11,186 nucleotides of DNA, taken from assembly GCA_014379795.1 (NCBI GenBank), contig JACMLC010000623.1, positions 1-11,186 of the forward strand, read 5' to 3'. This document shows, one piece after another, positions 1 through 5,522 of this stretch. The notes below the pieces were generated by a model. It worked only from the letters and a program-made list of their open reading frames with translations, was not told the origin of the DNA and searched no databases. Position 1 is the stretch's first letter. Every line of letters begins with the position of its first letter. The translations under genes were made by a program, and so were the position numbers. The DNA comes from Pyrinomonadaceae bacterium. GTDB lineage: Bacteria > Acidobacteriota > Blastocatellia > Pyrinomonadales > Pyrinomonadaceae.

Positions 1-54
1 CAGGCTCTCCGCGATGTCGGCATCGTCTTCAACAATCAAAACTGGTCCGGGCAT
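1..54 (-). CDS. Response regulator, N-terminal fragment (probable PhoB), truncated by window edge
   Basis: Only the first 18 codons are in the window, reading leftward from an ATG at 54-52: MPGPVLIVEDDADIAESL. The run of hydrophobic residues followed by EDD is the first beta strand and acidic pocket of a CheY-like receiver domain, whose second Asp helps bind the Mg ion used in phosphotransfer. Its position as the last visible gene after phoU suggests the phosphate regulator PhoB, but the output domain lies outside the window, so the specific identity is inferred from context. No Shine-Dalgarno sequence is visible upstream. The start is separated from the phoU stop only by heptad-repeat element A. 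The family call (response regulator) is fairly secure; the PhoB call is moderate. Confidence 0.75.
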   Translation of the reverse strand, partial: MPGPVLIVEDDADIAESL

Positions 55-62
55 AATTTTTG

Positions 63-158
63 AAGTAAAAAGGTAAAAGTAAAAAGGTAAAAGTTAGGAA
101 GACAAACAGTCTTCGCTTTATTTTACCTTTTACCTTTTACCTTTTTACTTTTACCTTT
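63..158. repeat. Heptad-repeat inverted repeat, element A
   Basis: The spacer between phoU and the response regulator is filled by two complementary arms of A/T-rich 7-mers of the type TTTTACC (or GGTAAAA). Bases 69-93 are exactly complementary to 134-158 (25 of 25), leaving a 40-base loop. Inside the loop, 98-103 (GAAGAC) pairs with 109-114 (GTCTTC), a second small hairpin. The right arm carries consecutive TTTTACC units with one TTTTTAC variant. It ends three bases from the phoU stop codon. The left arm ends about 15 bases before the response-regulator start codon. Function is unknown. Confidence 0.9.
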
Positions 159-160
159 CA

Positions 161-817
161 TTAGTTGCTATGTTTGATAAACGCAGCCTCCGTCATGTAG
201 ACCGTCAGCTCGCAGATGTCCGTGACGTAATCGCCGATGCGCTCGATGTGCTTGGCGACGAAGAGCATGCGCGCGGCGCGCGTCGTGGTCGTCGGGTCGG
301 CAACCATCATATCTATCAGGTCGTGAAAGAGGCGATTGTAGATTTCGTCAATCTCGTCATCGCGCTCGATGACCGCGCGCGCGGCCTCCGCGTCGCCGTT
401 GGTGAAAGCGTCGAGCGCGGCGTGCAGCATGCTCGAAGCCTGTTCCGACATGCGCGGCAGGTCAATGTAGGGTTTCAGCTCCGGCTCGTCGTTGAGGTCA
501 ATGGCGGCGCGTGCGATGTTGCAGGCATGGTCTGCGATGCGTTCGAGAATCGGCGTGATCTTTGCCACCGAGATGACAAAGCGCAGGTCGCGCGCGGCGG
601 GCTGCCTGAGCGCGATTGTATCCACGCAGAGACGGTCTATCTCGACTTCCAGATTGTCTATCTGGTCATCGTCGTCTAAAACTTCCTGCGCCGTCACGCT
701 GTCGCGCTCGACGAGCGAGTACATAGCCCTTTGCAGCGCGCGCTCCGTCTCGCCGCCCAACAGCAGCACACGGTCTCTCAACGCATCAAGCTCACGGTCA
801 AGTAATCTGTGTTCCAT
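161..817 (-). CDS. phoU: Phosphate uptake regulator PhoU
   Basis: A 218-residue all-helical cytoplasmic protein of the length usual for PhoU. The family damps the sensor kinase/response regulator pair when phosphate is plentiful, acting through the Pst transporter. The sequence shows the internal duplication typical of the family: the metal-binding helix motif appears as ERIADHACNIA at residues 92-102 and again as ERIGDYVTDICE at 192-203, about 100 residues apart. It starts at an ATG at 817 with no obvious Shine-Dalgarno; the upstream bases belong to element B. It lies downstream of pstB in the same direction and is followed by a response regulator, the classical arrangement. It ends with TAA just outside element A. 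Identity is secure from sequence and context. Confidence 0.96.
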   Translation of the reverse strand: MEHRLLDRELDALRDRVLLLGGETERALQRAMYSLVERDSVTAQEVLDDDDQIDNLEVEIDRLCVDTIALRQPAARDLRFVISVAKITPILERIADHACNIARAAIDLNDEPELKPYIDLPRMSEQASSMLHAALDAFTNGDAEAARAVIERDDEIDEIYNRLFHDLIDMMVADPTTTTRAARMLFVAKHIERIGDYVTDICELTVYMTEAAFIKHSN

Positions 818-825
818 ATGACTTA

Positions 826-913
826 TTTTAGATTTGCGATTTTAGATTTGCGATTTGAAAAGATGACTAAGCCCTGCCTTAAATCAAAAATCGCAAATCT
901 AAAATCGCAAATC
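826..913. repeat. Heptad-repeat inverted repeat, element B
   Basis: The pstB-phoU spacer holds two tandem copies of a 14-mer made of two 7-mers (TTTTAGA TTTGCGA) at 826-839 and 840-853, and complementary copies at about 887-913. Bases 831-856 are an exact 26-base match to the reverse complement of 888-913, with a 31-base loop. The right arm runs into the pstB stop codon (TGA, 914-912). The left arm ends about 8 bases from the phoU start, leaving no room for a normal ribosome-binding site. Confidence 0.92.
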
Positions 914-1772
914 AGCCAAACCTCCCCGTGATGTAATCTTCCGTCAATTTCTCGTCCGGGTTGGTAAAGACCTTTTCCGTTGAATTGATCTCAATCAGCT
1001 TGCCCAACCAGAAGAAAGCCGTTTGGTCGGAGACGCGCGCGGCCTGCTGCATGTTGTGCGTGACGATGACGATGGTGTACTGCTGTTTGAGTTCCACGAT
1101 CAACTCTTCAATCTTTTGCGTCGCCATCGGATCGAGAGCCGAAGCAGGCTCGTCCATCAAGACTACTTCAGGCTGGACGGCAAGCGCGCGCGCGATACAC
1201 AAACGCTGCTGTTGCCCGCCCGACAGGCCGAGCGCAGAAGTTTTCAAGCGGTCTTTGACTTCAGGCCACAGCGCGGCGTCCGTCAGAGCCTGCTCGACCT
1301 TCTCTTGCAACTCGCCTTTGCTCGTCGTCATGCGATTGATGCGCAGGCCGTAAGCCACGTTGTCAAAAATTGATTTCGGAAACGGATTCGATTTCTGGAA
1401 AACCATTCCGACCTTGCGCCTCAGCTCGACCACATCCGTGCCGGGAGCGTAAATGTCGCGCCCGTCAATCTCGACCTGCCCGACGGCGCGCGTCCCCGGA
1501 ATCGTATCGTTCATCCGGTTCAAAGTGCGCAGGAATGTAGATTTGCCGCACCCGGACGGCCCGATAAAAGCCATCACCACGCGCTCAGGAATGTCCAGAG
1601 AGAGATTATAGAGCGCCTGCGCGCGTCCATAAAAAAAGTCCAGATTGCGCACGCTGATCTTGGCCTGCACCTCGCTCGCCGCAGGCTGCTTTACGTTCTC
1701 GCTCTGATGCTCTCCGGCACGCGCATCGCCGACACGCGGCTTTGGCACAGAGGCTGGGGTGGTCGTGGACAT
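912..1772 (-). CDS. pstB: Phosphate ABC transporter ATP-binding protein PstB
   Basis: The cytoplasmic ATPase that drives phosphate import through PstC-PstA. From an ATG at 1772 the protein has 286 residues. It shows Walker A GPSGCGKS at 71-78, the Q-loop Gln near 126, the ABC signature LSGGQ at 183-187, Walker B ending MDEP near 206-209, and the switch histidine at about 239. The stretch LRTLNRMND after Walker A is characteristic of PstB. A polar, low-complexity N-terminal extension of about 35 residues precedes the ABC domain, making it longer than the usual 250-260 residues. A TTG three codons upstream (1781) is also possible, but it lies in element C. No Shine-Dalgarno is visible. It follows pstA and precedes phoU. 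Confidence 0.97.
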   Translation of the reverse strand: MSTTTPASVPKPRVGDARAGEHQSENVKQPAASEVQAKISVRNLDFFYGRAQALYNLSLDIPERVVMAFIGPSGCGKSTFLRTLNRMNDTIPGTRAVGQVEIDGRDIYAPGTDVVELRRKVGMVFQKSNPFPKSIFDNVAYGLRINRMTTSKGELQEKVEQALTDAALWPEVKDRLKTSALGLSGGQQQRLCIARALAVQPEVVLMDEPASALDPMATQKIEELIVELKQQYTIVIVTHNMQQAARVSDQTAFFWLGKLIEINSTEKVFTNPDEKLTEDYITGRFG

Positions 1773-1779
1773 TTTATTC

Positions 1780-1858
1780 AAGTGATGAGTGATAAGTGAT
1801 AAGTGATGAGATGAAAGACAAGCTGTTTCTTATCACTCATCACTTATCACTTATTACT
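1780..1858. repeat. Heptad-repeat inverted repeat, element C
   Basis: The pstA-pstB spacer. The left arm is four in-phase 7-mers, AGTGATG, AGTGATA, AGTGATA and AGTGATG, at 1781-1808. The right arm is TTATCAC, TCATCAC, TTATCAC and TTATTAC at 1830-1857. Bases 1792-1810 pair exactly with 1836-1854 (19 of 19), extending to 23 pairs if one G-T is allowed. A second register pairs 1780-1796 with 1829-1845 (17 of 17). The arms can therefore slip against each other by whole heptads. The element ends five bases from the pstA stop codon and begins about eight bases from the pstB ATG. Confidence 0.9.
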
Positions 1859-1862
1859 GCTT

Positions 1863-2708
1863 TCAAACTTTCTGCCGCGTAAAAAAGCGCACGGCAATAT
1901 TAATTGCCAGAATCAACGCCATCAAAACGAGCGTGGCCGCCCACGCCATTTTATGCTCTACATCGTAAGGCCCTATGGCATAGTTGTAAATCTGCACGGT
2001 CAGGGATGACATCGGCTTGTCTAAATAATAATTATAGAAGCGGCTGCCGAGGGCTGTGAAAAGTAGCGGCGCGGTCTCGCCGGAGATGCGCGCGATGGCG
2101 AGCATGGCTCCCGTCGCAATGCCTGACGAAGCTGCCGGAAGCACGACGCCTAAGGTCACGCGCCACTGCGGAGCGCCGAGCGCGAGCGCGCCCTCTCTTA
2201 AAGAGGTCGGCACTAAACGAATCATCTCTTCGGTGGTGCGCGCGACAATCGGAATCATAATCAACGCCAGCGCGATGCCTCCCGCGAGCGCGGACGCGCG
2301 TCCCATCGGAAGCACGATCAGCGTATAAATAAAGATGCCGACGATGATGGATGGCACGCCCGTCAAAGTGTCCGTCACAAAGCGCACGATGTTGCCCATC
2401 CAGCCGTCTCCGAACTCTGCCAGATAAACTCCGACCGCGATGCCGAGCGGAAGCCCGACCACGCTTGAGAGCAGCATCATGATAAACGAGCCGACAATCG
2501 CGTTGCCGATGCCGCCGCCTTCGCCGACAGGCTTTGGCGTGTCAATCAAAAATTGCCAGCTAATCGAAGTCACGCCGCGAATGGCGATATAGCCGAGAAT
2601 GATGACCAATGTAGCGACGACGAAAAAAGCGCACGCAGCCGTCAGGCTGGTCATCAAGGTGTTGACCACGCGCCGAAAATTTTTACCGCTCACGCTGACT
2701 TCACTCAT
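1863..2708 (-). CDS. pstA: Phosphate ABC transporter permease PstA
   Basis: Inner-membrane permease that forms the phosphate channel with PstC. It has 281 residues, close to the family norm, with about six hydrophobic segments; the first is at about residues 20-44. The cytoplasmic EAA loop that docks on PstB is visible as REGALALGAPQWRVTLG followed by VVLPAASSGI. The start chosen is the ATG at 2708, giving MSEVSVSG. Its A is shared with the pstC stop codon in a TGATG overlap, so translation is probably coupled to pstC. A longer reading from 2753 would overlap pstC by 15 codons and add a charged tail unlike the family, so it is less likely. The gene ends with TGA just before element C. Confidence 0.96.
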   Translation of the reverse strand: MSEVSVSGKNFRRVVNTLMTSLTAACAFFVVATLVIILGYIAIRGVTSISWQFLIDTPKPVGEGGGIGNAIVGSFIMMLLSSVVGLPLGIAVGVYLAEFGDGWMGNIVRFVTDTLTGVPSIIVGIFIYTLIVLPMGRASALAGGIALALIMIPIVARTTEEMIRLVPTSLREGALALGAPQWRVTLGVVLPAASSGIATGAMLAIARISGETAPLLFTALGSRFYNYYLDKPMSSLTVQIYNYAIGPYDVEHKMAWAATLVLMALILAINIAVRFFTRQKV

Positions 2709-3712
2709 CAGGTCGCCCTCGCCGTGCCGCTCGTCCCGCGCGTCACGCTCCACACCAATAGCTTGGCTACACCGTTCACCATAAAAGTCACGAGAAACAG
2801 AATCAGGCCGATTTGAATCAGCGCGCTGAGATACAGCTCATCGGTCGCTTCGGAAAAGTTGCTGGCAAGGACGGAAGCAATCGTGTAAGACGGCTCGAAC
2901 AGCGATGCGCTGATCTGCGGGACATTGCCGATGACCATTGTCACGGCCATCGTCTCGCCGATGGCTCGCCCGAGTCCGAGGACGATTGCGCCCGCGATGC
3001 CCGAAGCGGCATTCGCCAGCACGACACGGGTTGTCTCCCACTTGGTTGCGCCGAGCGCGAGGGCTGCTTCGCGCTGCGAGACGGGCACGGCGGCCAGCAC
3101 ATCGCGCACCACGGCGGTAATAATCGGCGTCACCATAATGGCTAGGATGACTCCGCCCGTGAGCAATCCGATGCCCGTGATCCGGCCTTGAAAAAGCGGT
3201 AGCCAGCCGAACCATTTTTGCAGCGGCGGCTCAACGTAAACGCGCAGGAACGGAGCCAAGACGAAGATTCCCCAGAGTCCGTAAACGACAGAAGGAATGG
3301 CTGCCAGCAGCTCGACTAAAAAAGCGATGGGACGCGCGATGCGTCGCGGAGCCTGCTCAACCAGAAACACCGCGACGCCCAGAGACAGCGGCACGGCGAT
3401 AATCAGCGCGATGATAGATGAAACGATAGTGCCGTAAATGAATGGCAGCGCGCCGAAGCTGTCCGCCACCGGATTCCAATCACGCCCGGTCAGGAAACCA
3501 AAACCAAAACGGCGAATCGAGGGCATCGCGTTCGCAGCCATCATAGTCACCATCGAAACCACGATGAGCAGAATCAGCATCGCACACAAAAACAGAATGA
3601 CGCGAAACACAGCATCGCCCGTGCTGCCCGTCGAAGACAAAGCCCGACGCCAGTTCCAGCGACGCGCAGAAGCTCCGTATTGTGCGGCGGGGGTCGGTAT
3701 GTTGGGCTGCAT
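2708..3712 (-). CDS. pstC: Phosphate ABC transporter permease PstC
   Basis: Inner-membrane permease partner of PstA, 334 residues from the ATG at 3712. It has a cytoplasmic N-terminal tail, a first membrane helix at about residues 34-58, and further hydrophobic segments to the C-terminus. The EAA loop that contacts PstB reads REAALALGATKWETTR. The stretch GRDWNPVADSFGALPFIYGT between the first two helices is typical of PstC. A TTG at 3718 could add two residues, but it lies inside the first heptad of element D. No convincing Shine-Dalgarno precedes either start; the upstream bases are repeat units. The gene ends in a TGATG overlap with pstA, the only junction in the pst cluster without a heptad element. 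Confidence 0.96.
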   Translation of the reverse strand: MQPNIPTPAAQYGASARRWNWRRALSSTGSTGDAVFRVILFLCAMLILLIVVSMVTMMAANAMPSIRRFGFGFLTGRDWNPVADSFGALPFIYGTIVSSIIALIIAVPLSLGVAVFLVEQAPRRIARPIAFLVELLAAIPSVVYGLWGIFVLAPFLRVYVEPPLQKWFGWLPLFQGRITGIGLLTGGVILAIMVTPIITAVVRDVLAAVPVSQREAALALGATKWETTRVVLANAASGIAGAIVLGLGRAIGETMAVTMVIGNVPQISASLFEPSYTIASVLASNFSEATDELYLSALIQIGLILFLVTFMVNGVAKLLVWSVTRGTSGTARAT

Positions 3713-3715
3713 CTT

Positions 3716-3815
3716 CAAGTCTCAAGTCCCATTCAAGTCCCAAGTCCCAAGTCCCAAGTCTCAAGTCTTAAGCAGTTTTTGACTTTGGACTTGAGACTTG
3801 GGACTTGAGACTTTT
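3716..3815. repeat. Heptad-repeat inverted repeat, element D
   Basis: The pstS-pstC spacer consists almost wholly of 7-mers. The left arm has CAAGTCT (3716-3722), CAAGTCC (3723-3729), a 4-base interruption, then three CAAGTCC and two CAAGTCT units to 3768. The right arm is five in-phase units from 3781 to 3815: GACTTTG, GACTTGA, GACTTGG, GACTTGA and GACTTTT. Bases 3748-3767 pair exactly with 3788-3807 (20 of 20), and 25 of 26 pair over 3742-3767 and 3788-3813. The loop is 20 bases. The right arm abuts the pstS stop codon and the left arm ends three bases before the pstC ATG. A stem-loop between a binding-protein gene and its permease gene often tunes relative expression in ABC operons; that role here is inference. 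Confidence 0.93.
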
Positions 3816-4919
3816 TTACTGGCGCAGCGGCTTGCCGCCGGACATGATGGAGTTGATCTTGGCTTCGGCGCGTTTGACGATGTCAGGAGGCAGGGGCGCG
3901 TATAATTTCTCCTTCACGTATTTCTCGCCGTCATGCAGGCTCCACCACAGGAAGTCAACCAGCGCTTTGCCTTTCGCCGCGTCCTTCTGTTCTTTGTAGA
4001 CGAGAATATAGGTGTAGCTGGAGATCGGATAGGTGTTCGCTCCGGCGGCATTGGTGATGGATTGATGAAGCGCGTCCGGCATATTGGCCGCCGATTCGGC
4101 AGCCGCAGCCGTCACGGCCTCAAGCGAAGGCTCTACAAAATTACCGCTGCTGTTTTTGATGAGCGCGACGGGAAGTTTTTGCTCTTTCGCATAGGCCAGC
4201 TCAACATACCCGATGGTGTTCGGCGTGTTCTTGATCTGTCCCATCACGCCCTCGTTGCCTTTGGCTCCCATGCCGATTCCTTCAGGCCACTTGGGGGCTT
4301 TATCCGTGCCGACTTTTTGCTTCCATTCGGGGCTGACTTTCGACAGGTAGTCGGTGAAAACCTGAGTCGTGCCGCTGCCGTCCGAGCGATAGACAGCCGT
4401 AATATCTTTGGCCGGAAGAGTCACGTTCGGATTGTCCGCTTTGATGCGCGCGTCGTCCCACTTCTTTATCTTGCCGAGAAAAATATCCACGATGACCTCG
4501 GAAGAAAATCTCAAAGGCTGCGCGACGCCTTCCAGATTGTAGGTGAGCACGACCGCCCCCAGCACGGTCGGGATATGCAGGATTTCGCCGTCCGCTTTTT
4601 TCATATCCTCTTCGGACATCGGGGCATCGGACGCGCCGAAGTCAGCCGTCCGGCTTTGAATGGCCTTGATGCCCGCGCCGGAGCCTTGCGATTGGTAATC
4701 AATCCGCACGTTCGCATGGAGCTTGCCATACTCGCTCATCCACTTCTCATAAATCGGCTTGGGAAAGCTCGCGCCCTGTCCCTGTAATTGGACTGTGCCG
4801 CCTCCGCTATCACCTGAATTTTTGCCGACAGGGTCGCCGCTGCATGCCAGTCCAAAGGCTGCGACAGTGACCAGAACCAGCGCGAGAACCGCTTGCGAAA
4901 TCTTTTTGGGGATTAACAT
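3816..4919 (-). CDS. pstS: Phosphate-binding lipoprotein PstS
   Basis: The substrate-binding component of the Pst system, which captures inorganic phosphate in the periplasm and delivers it to PstC-PstA. It has 367 residues. An N-terminal signal with a hydrophobic core (about residues 8-24) ends in GLAC, so Cys26 is a probable lipidation site, although the -3 residue is Gly rather than the usual Leu. A Gly/Ser-rich linker follows. Phosphate-contact loops of the family are visible: GQGASFPKP near 47-55, SQGSGAG at 77-83, DFGASDAP at 93-100 and RSDGSGTT at 178-185. The ATG at 4919 is preceded by AGGAG at 4935-4931, 11 bases upstream. It is the first gene of the pst operon and has its own likely promoter. 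Confidence 0.97.
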   Translation of the reverse strand: MLIPKKISQAVLALVLVTVAAFGLACSGDPVGKNSGDSGGGTVQLQGQGASFPKPIYEKWMSEYGKLHANVRIDYQSQGSGAGIKAIQSRTADFGASDAPMSEEDMKKADGEILHIPTVLGAVVLTYNLEGVAQPLRFSSEVIVDIFLGKIKKWDDARIKADNPNVTLPAKDITAVYRSDGSGTTQVFTDYLSKVSPEWKQKVGTDKAPKWPEGIGMGAKGNEGVMGQIKNTPNTIGYVELAYAKEQKLPVALIKNSSGNFVEPSLEAVTAAAAESAANMPDALHQSITNAAGANTYPISSYTYILVYKEQKDAAKGKALVDFLWWSLHDGEKYVKEKLYAPLPPDIVKRAEAKINSIMSGGKPLRQ

Positions 4920-4930
4920 AGGCCAAGCTT

Positions 4931-4935
4931 CTCCT
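4931..4935 (-). promoter_or_regulatory. Shine-Dalgarno of pstS
   Basis: The minus strand reads AGGAG here, 11 bases before the pstS ATG at 4919. It supports this start and contrasts with the other pst genes, which show no comparable site. Confidence 0.7.
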
Positions 4936-4964
4936 ATCGAGGATTATTAGCGAGTTGGGAAAAC

Positions 4965-5013
4965 GCTATAGTTTGAACGCGCGATGTTACATCAATCTGA
5001 ATTAAACCTGAAA
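4965..5013 (-). promoter_or_regulatory. Candidate pstS promoter with Pho-box-like direct repeats
   Basis: Reading leftward, three 7-base units occur at strict 11-base steps with 4-base A/T-rich spacers: TTTCAGG (5013-5007), ATTCAGA (5002-4996) and TGTAACA (4991-4985). Fourteen bases on is TATAGC (4970-4965), a plausible -10 element, leaving a leader of about 45 bases. PhoB-family regulators bind 7-base half-sites with 4-base A/T-rich spacers, often in place of a -35 box. The spacing fits that pattern. The half-sites only loosely resemble the enterobacterial CTGTCAT consensus, so this is a candidate supported by geometry and by its position ahead of pstS. Confidence 0.4.
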
Positions 5014-5035
5014 TTTTTGCGAGCAGAGAGGGAAA

Positions 5036-5143
5036 AGCAAGGATGAAGGCGGAAGGATGAAAGCAAGGCTATTGAACCTGAACGGCTCATCTTAAATAGC
5101 ATGCCCTTTATCCTTCATCCTTCATCCTTCATCCTTCCGCCTT
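5036..5143. repeat. Heptad-repeat inverted repeat, element E, overlapping the winged-helix gene end
   Basis: The left arm contains GGATGAA (5041-5047), GGCGGAA (5048-5054) and GGATGAA (5055-5061). The right arm contains TCCTTCA three times (5111-5131), then TCCTTCC to 5138 and GCCTT. Bases 5046-5061 pair exactly with 5128-5143 (16 of 16), with a long 66-base loop and further pairing possible by slipping whole heptads. Unlike the other elements it enters coding sequence: the final codons (Lys-Ala-Glu-Gly-stop) of the winged-helix gene lie in the right arm, and the stop TGA is itself one of the heptad TGAs. Confidence 0.85.
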
Positions 5144-5494
5144 GCTCTGCGGCAGCAGCTTGTAACCGACGTTGACCATCGTCTCGATATTAAGTCCATA
5201 AGGCGCGAGCTTGCGTCTGAGACGATACATGTAAACATGCAGGCTGACGGCATTGAAAGGCTTGCTCAAGCCCCAAGCATATTGCCAGAGTTCTTCGGAA
5301 GCGACGATGCGCTCGGGCGTGCGCGCCAGCCTTGAGATAATCAGAAACTCCGAGCGCGGCAGCTTGATCGAGCGTCCTTCGCAGGCCACATAATAGTTAT
5401 TATGCTCGACGCGCAGATGTCCATCATCGTAAATGTCATCTTGCGTGTAAGCGGAAGCTCCGGGCGTCGTCTGAGACATCATTCTGACAGCCAT
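5129..5494 (-). CDS. Stand-alone OmpR/PhoB-type winged-helix DNA-binding protein
   Basis: A 121-residue protein made of a short tail and one OmpR/PhoB-family C-terminal DNA-binding domain (about residues 26-115). Family landmarks are visible: LPRSEFLIISRLARTPERIV for the first helices and wing turn, SEELWQYAWG, the recognition helix with VSLHVYMYRLRRKL at about 83-96, and the final wing hairpin ETMVNVGYKLL. There is no receiver domain, so it cannot be switched by ordinary Asp phosphorylation. It sits between the outer-membrane receptor and pstS in the same direction, suggesting control of one or both, but no target is shown. The start is uncertain: ATG at 5494 is chosen; 5482, 5479 and an upstream 5545 inside a hairpin are alternatives, and none has a good Shine-Dalgarno. 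The last codons belong to repeat element E. Confidence 0.85.
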   Translation of the reverse strand: MAVRMMSQTTPGASAYTQDDIYDDGHLRVEHNNYYVACEGRSIKLPRSEFLIISRLARTPERIVASEELWQYAWGLSKPFNAVSLHVYMYRLRRKLAPYGLNIETMVNVGYKLLPQSKAEG

Positions 5495-5522
5495 GGTTCG
5501 TTTTAGTATCTGCTTGTTTGAA

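Noticed and set aside
2709..2753. Upstream start for pstA at 2753
   Set aside because: It would overlap pstC by 15 codons and add a highly charged tail. The ATG at 2708 forms a standard TGATG coupling overlap.
3933..4787. Long plus-strand open frame of 284 codons across pstS
   Set aside because: It is antisense to a clear PstS, its translation is Arg/Gly/His-rich with no domain, and it has no start signals. It is a shadow frame caused by codon composition.
55..5143. Heptad repeats as CRISPR arrays
   Set aside because: The repeats are 7 bases with no unique spacers between them and are arranged as inverted arms. No cas genes are present.
55..5143. Heptad elements as copies of one mobile element
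   Set aside because: The arms share no sequence from element to element, there is no transposase, and no target duplications are visible.
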